Positions 54,947 to 62,924 are shown, numbered from the stretch's first letter. The stretch: 64,000 nucleotides of DNA from Vibrio fortis (GCF_000695685.1 NZ_JFFR01000027.1:248001-312000); one strand, 5' to 3'. The notes: generated by a model not told the origin, from the letters alone. Numbers and translations are program-made.

Positions 54947-56212
54947 TTAAAGGTAGACAACCCTATTACGACCTTGGTTCTTTGCTTGATAGAGAGCTGT
55001 ATCAGCACGCTTAATCGCGGTACGCATCGACTCCTTTCGATCCAATTGAGTTAAACCAATAGACGCAGTGATTTCTAATAATTCCGGCCAAAGATTACGA
55101 GCCATGGCTTCCATAAACTCAGATATCTTGTCGTTACACTGTGACGCATCTTGCTCTAAGCATACCAGTAAGAACTCTTCACCACCCCAGCGATACATTA
55201 AATAGTTATCATTGAAGACTTGTTCCGATAGGTCGGAGAACTCCCGTAACACATTGTCACCAATGTCATGGCCATGGGTATCATTGACCAATTTGAAATG
55301 GTCTAAATCGAATAGCGCTACGTGGATAGCCTTGCCTTGTTGTATAAGCCTTTCGAAGTGGTAAAAGCTGTCCAAGGCTTGAGTACGGTTTCTTGCTCCC
55401 GTGAGTGAGTCGGTTGTTGCTTTAACTCGAAGCTCTGCGATCTCGCGCTTGAGCTGGATCGCTTTGGCATCAGAAACCTTGCGACAACGATGTATTAGAT
55501 ACATAGAACCCGCTACGTAATAAATTGCGAATGCTACCCATAAGCCGATCAAAACTCTGATGAGCGTTAAGTGTGAAATGACTTTTCCGTGAAAAACTAT
55601 GTTGTAGATAGTTAACTGATGTAGGCCCTCTAAAGTACTCGAACCTAATCCAAGTTCTACCGATACTGTATTGGTGATATCAACACCACTTTTTGTAATT
55701 GGATGGTTGTAGAAGTCAACCCACCATAAAGGTACGTTGAAATACTTTAAATCAATATTTTCTTTGTCATTAAACGAAAAGTCGAATCGGTTAAACTTAT
55801 TGGATATCGGATCTTCAGTAACACTGTACGCATCATTGTGATTTCTTGCGTAAAACCTAAAGCGGGGATTCTCTTGGCCTTCGTAATCCATATTGATGGT
55901 GACAGAGTCATATTTGGAAAGATCTACGCCTTGTCCTTCTTCTGATATAACAAACTCAACCTCACAGAAAGGCGAACGATAATCTCTTTTAAAGTTGCAG
56001 TGTAACGTTATTGAATCATTTTCTTGCGTAATATGGCCGCGCGTACCACCACCATAGTCTTGATCAGTATTCACTTTTAGATCGAAACGGTCAGGCGTAA
56101 CGGTAAAATTTTTGTCCATACCTATGTGGAATGAGATTAGCGAAAAAGCAGTGATTGCGAGACATGTCACCGCAAGGAACACATTAAACTGTCTAAATGT
56201 TCTTTCGTTCAT
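54947..56212 (-). CDS. Membrane diguanylate cyclase with periplasmic beta-sandwich sensor
   Basis: A 421-residue protein: a first membrane helix (about 9-30) and a periplasmic domain of about 190 residues that looks like a carbohydrate-binding beta-sandwich (SKYDSVTINMDYEG, FRFYARNHNDAYS). A second membrane helix follows (about 217-240), then a coiled linker and a GGDEF domain with HVALFDLDHFKLVNDTHGHD and the active motif WGGEEF. The RxxD inhibitory site is absent (FNDNYLMYRW). The frame extends to 56353, but MNERTFRQFN at 56212 starts just before the first helix. It probably senses a periplasmic ligand and makes c-di-GMP. Confidence 0.9.
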   Translation of the reverse strand: MNERTFRQFNVFLAVTCLAITAFSLISFHIGMDKNFTVTPDRFDLKVNTDQDYGGGTRGHITQENDSITLHCNFKRDYRSPFCEVEFVISEEGQGVDLSKYDSVTINMDYEGQENPRFRFYARNHNDAYSVTEDPISNKFNRFDFSFNDKENIDLKYFNVPLWWVDFYNHPITKSGVDITNTVSVELGLGSSTLEGLHQLTIYNIVFHGKVISHLTLIRVLIGLWVAFAIYYVAGSMYLIHRCRKVSDAKAIQLKREIAELRVKATTDSLTGARNRTQALDSFYHFERLIQQGKAIHVALFDLDHFKLVNDTHGHDIGDNVLREFSDLSEQVFNDNYLMYRWGGEEFLLVCLEQDASQCNDKISEFMEAMARNLWPELLEITASIGLTQLDRKESMRTAIKRADTALYQAKNQGRNRVVYL

Positions 56213-56506
56213 TAATCTAATCCGTGAGAATTCTTCTATCAAGCAGTTGATATTGATACGATTTCGAGAAGCGTACGATTCTAAAAGGCTAGGGAGCACA
56301 CTGATACTGTACACACAAAACTCTGACACACATTTGACATAGTTAAACGGCAACTATTTGGATTGGGTACATTTAGTCACAACGTAACTTAATAGCAGTT
56401 ATTATAGTAAGTCAGAACTCTATTTGAAAATGCTTCTCTATGTCATGATCGGATAATCAGACAGCTAGAATCACCATTGGCCGAATATTTTGAGTTCACA
56501 ATTGAC
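56213..56506. other. Gap between diguanylate cyclase and IS remnant
   Basis: About 290 bases with no supportable gene. It contains the diguanylate cyclase promoter side and the broken inner end of the IS remnant. Confidence 0.5.
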
Positions 56507-57043
56507 TCATGTGAACAGGGATTGGTAATCAGGTTCTTCGATAATGACTAAAAGGCAACATTTATCGCTGCGGCCTTCAAACCAATCATGGTGTGAGCCA
56601 TCAATTTGAATGAGCTCACCGAGACAATCCCGTCGATAGCGAGGTTGATATACTCGAGGTTTACGCTTGCTATGAGGCACCCATAAACCGTCAGCGATCA
56701 TCCATTGTCGCAAAGTCTCAAGAGATACCGAGACGTCATGGAGTTCTTGAAGTTTTTCGTGGGCTAGCGTTGGTCCGAAATCAGAATAGTACTGATGAAT
56801 GAGTTCTAATGCTTGCAGCTTGACGCTTTCATTGACACGATTTGAAGACGGCTTGCCTCGATTTCCATGCGCCAGAGAAGCTGCGCCTTGTTGAATGAAG
56901 CGAGTAATGAGCCGTTGGAGTTGTCGATAACTTAAACCTAATAACTTTAAAGCGTCGCGTCGGCTTAGGTTTTGGTGTAAGACATCTTGGATTATCGTCA
57001 GTCTTTGTAATTCTCGGTCGTTCATAGTGATTAGCATCCTCAA
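56507..57043 (-). pseudogene. Truncated ISNCY-family transposase
   Basis: The 178-residue product is only the N-terminal part of an ISNCY-type transposase. It has the helix-turn-helix region (LSRRDALKLLGLSYRQLQRL), the linker AHGNRGKPSS, a second helical region and the start of the catalytic core (LIQIDGSHHDWFEG, first catalytic Asp). It stops soon after CCLLVIIEEP, where intact enzymes continue to the second Asp and the Glu; more than half of the protein is missing. MLITMNDREL is the likely original start. It is inactive and marks an old insertion at the edge of the prophage. Confidence 0.83.
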
Positions 57044-57058
57044 ACCTCCAAGGAAATG

Positions 57059-57099
57059 TAGGACATTTTCACTTGGTAATATTAGGACATTTTCGCTTT
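57059..57099 (-). repeat. Terminal direct repeats of the IS remnant
   Basis: TAGGACATTTTCACTT (57059-57074) and TAGGACATTTTCGCTT (57084-57099) are near-identical repeats 25 bases apart, just upstream of the transposase start. Paired subterminal repeats like this, beginning with TGTAGGACATTTTC, mark the end of ISNCY-type elements. The opposite end of the element is not visible on the left. Confidence 0.65.
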
Positions 57100-57114
57100 G
57101 TTATAACAAGCCAA

Positions 57115-57143
57115 CTGCGTATTATCCGTGCTTATGTTGAATA
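57115..57143 (+). other. dif-like XerC/XerD recombination site
   Basis: ACTGCGTATTA (57115-57125), a 7-base spacer TCCGTGC, and TTATGTTGAAT (57133-57143) resemble a dif site. The right arm matches the standard XerD arm TTATGTTAAAT at 10 of 11. The left arm matches the Vibrio dif1 XerC arm AGTGCGCATTA at 9 of 11 and has the GCGTATTA form I recall from CTX phage attP. Normal dif has a 6-base spacer, so this is probably a hybrid attachment site at the left end of the filamentous prophage, or a diverged chromosomal dif. Confidence 0.65.
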
Positions 57144-57167
57144 GAGTTGCATACTGCTTGAGTGTTC

Positions 57168-57190
57168 AACCCTTTGCTTATCAAAGGGTT
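57168..57190 (+). promoter_or_regulatory. Hairpin masking the ribosome binding site of the phage regulator
   Basis: AACCCTTTG (57168-57176) pairs perfectly with CAAAGGGTT (57182-57190) over a 5-base loop. The right arm contains AAAGGG, the Shine-Dalgarno of ATG 57195. If this RNA forms, it hides the ribosome binding site. There is no T-run that would make it a terminator. Confidence 0.6.
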
Positions 57191-57194
57191 TATG

Positions 57195-57563
57195 ATGAAG
57201 TATCGAGAAATGACCAAGAATTACATTTTTCGTGAATTGGAGTGCCAATTAACTAAGGAAGAGACAGCAGAGCTTTGTTTTAAAAGTGTGAGGACAGTCA
57301 CGCGATGGGACGAGGGGCAGATAATCCCATCTGAGTGTAAAAGACTCATGAGAATGTCAAAAGGCAGAGAGCTTGGAGTTACTCAAGACTGGAACGGTTT
57401 CAAAGTTCATTACGATAAAATAGAGCTACCAACAGGCCAAATGGTAACAGCGCAACAAATTCTTCTAGGCATCGCCTTACTGGAAATACAATCTGAATTA
57501 GAGTTACAAACGTCAACGAAAATCGCAAAATTTGCTAGAGCAATAGCCAAACTGGCAAGATAA
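57195..57563 (+). CDS. DUF3653-like phage regulatory protein
   Basis: A 122-residue protein with an N-terminal helix-turn-helix-like region (LTKEETAELCFKSVRTVTRW, then DEGQIIPSECKRLM) and a second helical half (QQILLGIALLEIQSEL). It resembles the DUF3653 proteins carried by Vibrio prophages and is probably a DNA-binding regulator. The frame extends to a GTG at 57162; tandem ATGs are at 57192 and 57195, and AAAGGG favours 57195. It reads away from the dif-like site and opposite to all other genes of the prophage, as phage repressors often do. Repressor function is an inference. Confidence 0.75.
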   Translation: MKYREMTKNYIFRELECQLTKEETAELCFKSVRTVTRWDEGQIIPSECKRLMRMSKGRELGVTQDWNGFKVHYDKIELPTGQMVTAQQILLGIALLEIQSELELQTSTKIAKFARAIAKLAR

Positions 57564-57567
57564 AACA

Positions 57568-57590
57568 AGGGCTACATAAGGTGTAGCCCT
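57568..57590. terminator. Hairpin after phage regulator gene
   Basis: AGGGCTACA and TGTAGCCCT form a perfect 9-base-pair stem with a 5-base loop between convergent genes. No T-run follows, so termination strength is uncertain. Confidence 0.55.
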
Positions 57591-57634
57591 CACGAGTTCA
57601 GATTGATGAAAAAGTCGAGCTTTTGAAATTCATT

Positions 57635-58408
57635 TTATGCAGTTAAAGCATTTAAACGAATTGCAGATTTTACTTCTGCTATTTTTTCCAGTATTTTTTC
57701 TGCGCTTTTATTCCCGACTCCGTCCAGTTCCATTAATTGGTCTTTCGTAAGGTGCGTTACATCTTCTACTACCTTATAGCCTAAGCTTATTAGTGACTTC
57801 TCAACTCTGGAATTAATGCCAAGAATAGGTCTTAGATAACCTTCATCTCTGTAATGAAAATTTGCTAGGTCTTCAAATGAAAAGTCGACGTTAAACATCA
57901 AAATATCGATTATAGAGTCGTAATTGTTGTAATACGCTAATAGTTTGTCTTCGACGTACAGTAACTCAGGGTGGTCAGCCTTAAAGGTGTCAATGAGTTT
58001 TACCCGTTCAAAAATGCTAATATTTTCAGAATATATGTCCTTAATCGAACATACAAATGTAATATAGTCGTCACGATTAGACCCACTCGCATCAGATGCT
58101 CCGACATCGTTATCATCGTCTAAGGAATATTTTTGCTTAACCTTTGGCAACCAAATACCATGTTGCTGTTCTCTAAGGTAATCAGGAATTTGGGCTTCAT
58201 TTGCCACATGCATTCCGTTTGCCCTCAGAATTTTACAAGGTGTTCTGATCTGAAACGTTGGCGAAAACTGTAAACCGTCTACAACATCCCCGAAGCCTGA
58301 AGAACTATATGAATTAGTAGTTTCGTTGGACTTAATTGTTAAATCTTGACTTTCGTTGTGAGCTTGAGAGCGGCTACTACCAAACAAACTTAAAATCTTT
58401 CTGAACAT
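57635..58408 (-). CDS. Prophage cargo protein with C-terminal helix-hairpin-helix
   Basis: A 257-residue cytoplasmic protein. The first about 60 residues are low-complexity (Ser/Asn/Gln-rich). The middle has no match I recognise. The C-terminus (about 215-250) is a helix-hairpin-helix: LTKDQLMELDGVGNKSAEKI, then LEKIAEVKS, typical of non-specific DNA binding. The frame extends to 58441; ATG 58408 has GGAG five bases upstream. It is 52 bases downstream of the next cargo gene and co-directional. It is not a standard inovirus gene and may be a defence or host-modifying accessory gene. Confidence 0.7.
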   Translation of the reverse strand: MFRKILSLFGSSRSQAHNESQDLTIKSNETTNSYSSSGFGDVVDGLQFSPTFQIRTPCKILRANGMHVANEAQIPDYLREQQHGIWLPKVKQKYSLDDDNDVGASDASGSNRDDYITFVCSIKDIYSENISIFERVKLIDTFKADHPELLYVEDKLLAYYNNYDSIIDILMFNVDFSFEDLANFHYRDEGYLRPILGINSRVEKSLISLGYKVVEDVTHLTKDQLMELDGVGNKSAEKILEKIAEVKSAIRLNALTA

Positions 58409-58460
58409 ATCCTCTCCAATACGGGTGAGTATAATAATCACAAATCCCGTTTAATTATTG

Positions 58461-59150
58461 TTATAAGCTTTCCTTCAACGCAAAAACCGTATTCATTAAC
58501 TCTTTCGTATCGACAACTTGAACGATATCAGAAATGTCGCCTAACTTGAGCGATATTGCACCAGAACCTGCTTCACGGCCTAAAACAATTCGATATTCAC
58601 GTTGCCAGCTATAATCATTGAATTTGTTGAATACATCCAAGCTTTGGTGGTGTTGTTCACGACGAACATATTCCACTGAACCAGCTATCTTTTTGCTCGG
58701 ATAAATTGAACCCAAATTCTCATCAGACTCGATAGCTTTGTGAAGTCTTGCCATGAATTGATGTAAACCTGCGCCTTGGATCAACACAGCCTTGCTACCA
58801 AACGACTCGAATTTTTCATTAAGCCTAAATGGTTTGCATAAATCATGATGAGTAATCATGGTCATGCAATAGACATTTATAGAGTCTGCTAATGGTTGAA
58901 ATACATCTATCTTATCGACAGGCTCAACACGAGTACCATCTTTAACTAATGTCATTTTTACCGATTGCGAATCATAACTGGCAGTTAGACCTTCATAACG
59001 GTCGGCTCTTAAGTGTTCTTCGTCATCTTCACAGGTTCTAAAATACTCAAGTGTATTCATGAAGAGTAAACCTTCATTAAGAAAACTATCAACATACTCT
59101 GGCGCCATAAATTTTATAAAACACCCAATTTTCATATCTGATTTAGTCAT
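58461..59150 (-). CDS. Prophage cargo protein, unknown function
   Basis: A 229-residue cytoplasmic protein, not recognised. Visible features are an N-terminal segment KIGCFIKFMAPEYVDSFLNE followed by GLLFMNTLEYFRT, an acidic stretch CEDDEEHLRADRYEG, and a C-terminal region YSWQREYRIVLGREAG before a hydrophobic beta pair. The layout recalls hypothetical proteins (DUF2971-like) with an EYFR...RxDxYEG pattern found in mobile elements, but I cannot name the family. It is first in a two-gene leftward unit on the host-side end of the phage. Confidence 0.68.
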   Translation of the reverse strand: MTKSDMKIGCFIKFMAPEYVDSFLNEGLLFMNTLEYFRTCEDDEEHLRADRYEGLTASYDSQSVKMTLVKDGTRVEPVDKIDVFQPLADSINVYCMTMITHHDLCKPFRLNEKFESFGSKAVLIQGAGLHQFMARLHKAIESDENLGSIYPSKKIAGSVEYVRREQHHQSLDVFNKFNDYSWQREYRIVLGREAGSGAISLKLGDISDIVQVVDTKELMNTVFALKESL

Positions 59151-59383
59151 GAATAACTCCTAGACTTCTAACAGTTCTTAGCCAGAATATTTTTATACAG
59201 AATCTTTATGCTTGGCATCTTTCACACAGCAATATTACTAAAAAATATCACGCAAAAATAGTCATCTACCATCGGCAATGGATAGCCTATTATACATGCG
59301 CTGAATTGCTTGAAATAAAGATCTAGCGCACTTCGTTTGCAACTAAAGACGGTTTACCAAGAGCTGATAGTTAGGTCGAATTT

Positions 59384-59407
59384 ACCCCCGTGATACAACA
59401 CGGGGGT
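59384..59407. repeat. Strong GC hairpin in phage intergenic region
   Basis: ACCCCCGTG and CACGGGGGT form a 9-base-pair stem with a 6-base loop. No T-run is present, so a structural role (origin or packaging) is as likely as termination. Confidence 0.6.
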
Positions 59408-59705
59408 CGAGCCGCCCACAGCGTCGCGCTCGCTGTTCAGCTCTCACGACTCTCGCGAAGCTGTGAGCGGACTATAGAAAGTGATTAGAATAGGTGGGTT
59501 GCTGTGGCAGAACTCCCCACTGATGCGGAAAGGCTCTGCAAGGGATGTTCTGGCAGGAAGGGGGGAGGTATTTCATATTTTCAGCTTGGGCAGTTAGAAA
59601 CACTCGCCAGTTAATTTTCGAGAACCATTGACCATCATCAGGTGGCTCGGTGCATCGTTCGCGCTCCGCTCTCACTTATCCCTGCGGGGCGAGTATGTCA
59701 TTTTT

Positions 59706-59732
59706 TGACAAACCACCGATAGCGGTTTGTCA
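59706..59732. repeat. Inverted repeat after zot gene
   Basis: TGACAAACC and GGTTTGTCA form a 9-base-pair stem with a 9-base loop just after the zot stop codon. On the transcribed (minus) strand it is followed by A, not T, so it is not a standard terminator. Confidence 0.55.
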
Positions 59733-59736
59733 TTCA

Positions 59737-61161
59737 TCACATACTGAAGATATCTACAGACTGCTGAACGTTCTCCACCTTAGCGCCTAGCAAGTCATCG
59801 CCCTCGGCTGCGATGACCATACCGCTTACCGTAGGTGGACAAGTCAGCATCCTTGTCACCGACTTACCTGATACCTGAATCAAACAGTCATCAATCAGCT
59901 CGAACCGATACCCGTATCGACCCAAGATATCCGACCGTATGTAAAAGGTCTCAACTCCTTTATCAATCCTAAAGACATAGTCCGAGTATTCACCAAACCC
60001 AGACGGATAAACCGTCCGGTTAACCGAAGTGAGGTAAACACCCGTAGAACCATTAAATACCGGAAAGGCATCAAAGAACGGATTCACATCATCAAAAAGA
60101 CTTTCAGTAGAACCTTGAGCAGTAGCATCGCCAGAACCCAACCGAACAGAACTTTGCCCATCTTGGTTAGGAACAGTTTCAGATACTGGAGCGTTAGACG
60201 GAGTAGATAGAGTAGGCGAGTTGGTAGAGGCAGCTGGCGCAGCAACCGTTTCAACTTCACCCATATCAGAATCAGATAGTACATCAGTTAAGTCCCATAA
60301 GAATTTACCAACGGCCAGTAAGCCGATGAGGATTGAAAGAACAAACTTAGGCGATTTAAGAACGGAGATATCAGACTTGGTAGCGTTGAAACCACCCGTT
60401 CCGGTCGACTGGTAAAGAGCAAACACATCAACAGGGATTTTCTTATTGGTACTGCTCGCCATATCCGCTTTAGTGGTCGGTGCGGTCTTGGTTGATTTGG
60501 GTGGGTGATTGAAGATACGAGGCTTACGACTTCGAAAGAATGTATCGGTAGAACGGTGTGAATACGCTTCACCTGCACAACCTTTTAACCAAGTCGGTAT
60601 GGCCGTGTAGTCTGGGGTGAGCATGACGATATCCCACTGATACTTTCGATGACGCATGAACGCACCGTAGAAATCAAACGGGTAGAGTAGACGGTTGTTT
60701 TCATCCAGCTGCGTACGTTCACAATCATCCACATCACCTACATCAAAAGAGTCAGGGTCAACAGGAAGCCAACGCGAATAGAAGAGTTCTGAAAAGCCTT
60801 TAGGTAAGTAATCAACAAAGTCGGAGAAAGGACGTTGAAGAAACTTCTCACGCTTAAACCCTGCTTCTGTACAGTACAAATCCTGACACTCATCAATCAC
60901 AACAAAAGCGCCAATTGGCATCCAGTTGAACCAGTTTTGCCAGAGCATGACCCCCTCAGAAGATCGTGTGAAGATCCTAATTAATGTGGCTGACTCAGGA
61001 AACTTTTCACCCAAGATTTCCTCGATAGATTCCTTGGGTTTCAGTCCCTCGATGTTGGTAACGACCGTACGGCCATCACGCAAAGCAGGGAGAATTTCAA
61101 ACCAAGTTACGTAAGCTGTTTTGTAAGCTCCGTTAGAGCCATGACGAAAAGATACAGCCAT
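59737..61161 (-). CDS. zot: Zot-like phage assembly ATPase (pI)
   Basis: A 474-residue inner-membrane ATPase that drives filamentous phage assembly and export. It has an N-terminal Walker A of Zot type (RHGSNGAYKTA, about residue 6), Walker B in AFVVIDECQDLYC (about 85), a membrane helix near 280-300 (LSILIGLLAVGKFLWDL) and a periplasmic C-terminal part. The Ser/Pro/Thr-rich linker follows the helix. The frame extends to 61209; ATG 61161 gives the family N-terminus AVSFRHGSNG and starts one base after the pVI-like stop. Toxin activity, known for V. cholerae Zot, should not be assumed. Confidence 0.92.
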   Translation of the reverse strand: MAVSFRHGSNGAYKTAYVTWFEILPALRDGRTVVTNIEGLKPKESIEEILGEKFPESATLIRIFTRSSEGVMLWQNWFNWMPIGAFVVIDECQDLYCTEAGFKREKFLQRPFSDFVDYLPKGFSELFYSRWLPVDPDSFDVGDVDDCERTQLDENNRLLYPFDFYGAFMRHRKYQWDIVMLTPDYTAIPTWLKGCAGEAYSHRSTDTFFRSRKPRIFNHPPKSTKTAPTTKADMASSTNKKIPVDVFALYQSTGTGGFNATKSDISVLKSPKFVLSILIGLLAVGKFLWDLTDVLSDSDMGEVETVAAPAASTNSPTLSTPSNAPVSETVPNQDGQSSVRLGSGDATAQGSTESLFDDVNPFFDAFPVFNGSTGVYLTSVNRTVYPSGFGEYSDYVFRIDKGVETFYIRSDILGRYGYRFELIDDCLIQVSGKSVTRMLTCPPTVSGMVIAAEGDDLLGAKVENVQQSVDIFSM

Positions 61162-61162
61162 A

Positions 61163-61507
61163 TCACCACCCCATAATTCTAAGAACAAATGCCGTAGCAA
61201 ACGCATCAACTATGATACGAACCGCATCAACAATCCCCAGTTGATAACAAGCAAAGCGGAGGTCAGCAGGAAGTTTGTTAAAGGCCATGTTGAGAACGGT
61301 GTAAACCTCATATTCAGACAGGAGCAAAGAGGCAACGTTATAAGCCAATTCGAGCATCTGAATCTTTAGGTAGATATACAGCTTAATAGCCCAGAACCAA
61401 GCATAGGCAAAAGCTTCCAGAATAAGATCAGGGATAGAGGCGAAGAAATCATAAATACTGCCAAAGACAGTGACAATAAAGTCAAGAGCATCGTAGAAAT
61501 ATTCCAT
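61163..61507 (-). CDS. pVI-like minor coat protein (DUF2523-type)
   Basis: A 114-residue hydrophobic protein with three membrane segments (about 8-28, 33-55 and 92-112). It lies between pIII and zot, the place of gene VI in filamentous phages. It fits the DUF2523 family of inovirus minor tip proteins, needed to release the virion together with pIII. Start and stop nearly touch both neighbours. Confidence 0.83.
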   Translation of the reverse strand: MEYFYDALDFIVTVFGSIYDFFASIPDLILEAFAYAWFWAIKLYIYLKIQMLELAYNVASLLLSEYEVYTVLNMAFNKLPADLRFACYQLGIVDAVRIIVDAFATAFVLRIMGW

Positions 61508-61509
61508 TA

Positions 61510-62898
61510 TTAAACCTTTGAACGTCCAGACGAAAGCAGGATGAAGCCTGCAAACAAAGTAGCGATAAACAAGATCACCGTTCTAATCATGTCGGTGTTA
61601 TTGACACCAAGAGAACTAAACAAGTTAAAACCTACATCCACATCCCAACGACTGAGATTGAAAGAAGTGCCGTCATAAGAACCATTAGAGAAAGACATTT
61701 GACCAAGCTTTAAAGGGGACTTTTTAAGTTTACGTTTTAGCTCATCTTCAAGTTCCTCAACCTCAGTTTGTAAGGCAGCAACCGAACCCGTTAAAGCAGT
61801 TCCAGAACCGTAGCCCTCACCATTGGCCGGACTGGTGAACGTACCGGACTTGCCCAGGGCTTCTTCGATAGCATCTTTGATATCACCCTTAGTCAGTCCA
61901 TCACCATCAGAGTCACCACCACCGGAACCCGAACCGCTACCACCAGAACCTAAGCCACTACCACCAGAACCAGAGCCGCTACCACCAGAACCAGAGCCGC
62001 TACCACCGGAACCAGAGCCGCCACCACCGGAACCAGAGCCGCTACCATCAGAACCAGAACCACTACCATCGGAACCAGAACCACTACCATCGGAACCAGA
62101 ACCACTACCATCGGAACCAGAACCACTACCATCAGAGCCAGAACCACCACCACCAGAGCCTGAGCCATCACCACCAGAGCCTGAGCCATCACCACCAGAG
62201 CCTGAGCCATCACCACCAGAGCCAGAACCGTCACCACCAGAGCCTGAGCCATCACCACCAGAGCCAGAACCGTCACCACCAGAGCCAGAACCGTCACCAC
62301 CAGAGCCTGAGCCATCACCACCAGAGCCTGAGCCATCACCACCAGAACCCGTACTACCTCCAGAACCCTCCGAGCCAGTACAAGATTTACCAGTGTAGTT
62401 ATATAAACCAAAAGGGCGAGGGTCGTTGTCTGTTCCGTTTTGTACCCAAGCAGCAGTGCTAGAAAGTTCAGCTCGACAGCTATTTTGGCAAACAGCAGAA
62501 ACCTTGGCTGTACCGATAGGGAAGATCATAAAGCCTAAACGTTCACCTTCCATTTCCTTACAGGGATTTTCACACTTGCCAGTTTCTTCATTGAGCTTTG
62601 TCCCTTTAGGGCATGAAGTAACTTTACATGCGAAGAACACCCCCGATTCAGAACCACTGTTATAGGTAAGCCCAAAGTGGGAACACGTTTTATATGAAGA
62701 GTAGGTAATGGACTTGATCTTCTTACCATTGCGTTCTGAGCCTACGCACGCATTTTTTATAGCTCCAATAGTTCCAACCCAACCCGATGTAATACCACAA
62801 GCATCATAGTAAGAAGTTTTAACGTGATAAAAATTACTACCACTTGCGAATGACAGACCAGAAAAGAACAAGAGAAAGACAATGAGGAATCTATTCAT
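61510..62898 (-). CDS. Minor coat / attachment protein pIII with long Gly-Ser-Asp linker
   Basis: A 462-residue virion tip protein. It has a signal peptide (1-20, ending SGLSFA) and an N-terminal domain with many Cys (about 20-170, for example KVTSCPKGTKLNEETGKCEN). A repeat linker (about 175-325) is built of GGDGSGS, SDGSGSG and SGGSGSG units, followed by a C-terminal domain with a membrane anchor near the end (TVILFIATLFAGFILLSS). The layout matches pIII: receptor-binding domain, flexible linker, anchor. The linker is much longer than in Ff phage. The frame extends to 62910; ATG 62898 begins the signal peptide. Confidence 0.88.
   Translation of the reverse strand: MNRFLIVFLLFFSGLSFASGSNFYHVKTSYYDACGITSGWVGTIGAIKNACVGSERNGKKIKSITYSSYKTCSHFGLTYNSGSESGVFFACKVTSCPKGTKLNEETGKCENPCKEMEGERLGFMIFPIGTAKVSAVCQNSCRAELSSTAAWVQNGTDNDPRPFGLYNYTGKSCTGSEGSGGSTGSGGDGSGSGGDGSGSGGDGSGSGGDGSGSGGDGSGSGGDGSGSGGDGSGSGGDGSGSGGDGSGSGGGGSGSDGSGSGSDGSGSGSDGSGSGSDGSGSGSDGSGSGSGGGGSGSGGSGSGSGGSGSGSGGSGLGSGGSGSGSGGGDSDGDGLTKGDIKDAIEEALGKSGTFTSPANGEGYGSGTALTGSVAALQTEVEELEDELKRKLKKSPLKLGQMSFSNGSYDGTSFNLSRWDVDVGFNLFSSLGVNNTDMIRTVILFIATLFAGFILLSSGRSKV
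61920..62345 (-). repeat. 21-base tandem repeats encoding the pIII linker
   Basis: About twenty degenerate copies of a 21-base unit (seven codons, GGDGSGS or a variant) run in tandem. The right part uses Asp-containing GGDGSGS units and the left part SDG- and SGG-type units, so the array has at least three blocks. Such an array can gain or lose units by slippage without frameshift. Confidence 0.9.
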
Positions 62899-62924
62899 GC
62901 GATTCACCAAAATATATAAGCAAT

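Larger units (their letters stand above)
59151..59736. other. Phage large intergenic region, candidate origin and packaging region
   Basis: A 586-base gap with no supportable gene. It holds several hairpins: ACCCCCGTG/CACGGGGGT (59384-59407), CAGCG/CGCTG (59419-59435), CTCAC/GTGAG (59443-59467) and TGACAAACC/GGTTTGTCA (59706-59732). It is locally GC-rich compared with its surroundings. In filamentous phages the main intergenic region carries the replication origins and packaging hairpin, so this is the best candidate here. Confidence 0.5.

Noticed and set aside
59295..59335. XerC-arm-like pieces (CATGCGCTG, AGCGCACTT) in the phage intergenic region
   Set aside because: Only the GCGC core matches; no paired XerD arms are present. 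An attP fold cannot be supported from these.
61823..62398. 191-codon plus-strand frame with PPEPEP-type repeats
   Set aside because: It is the antisense of the Gly-Ser-Asp repeat linker of pIII. The Pro/Glu/Ser repeats follow directly from the complementary codons, and there is no plausible ribosome binding site or phage function.
61950..62411. 153-codon minus-strand frame of Val/Ala/Leu repeats
   Set aside because: It is a frame-shifted reading of the same repeat array and has no independent support.
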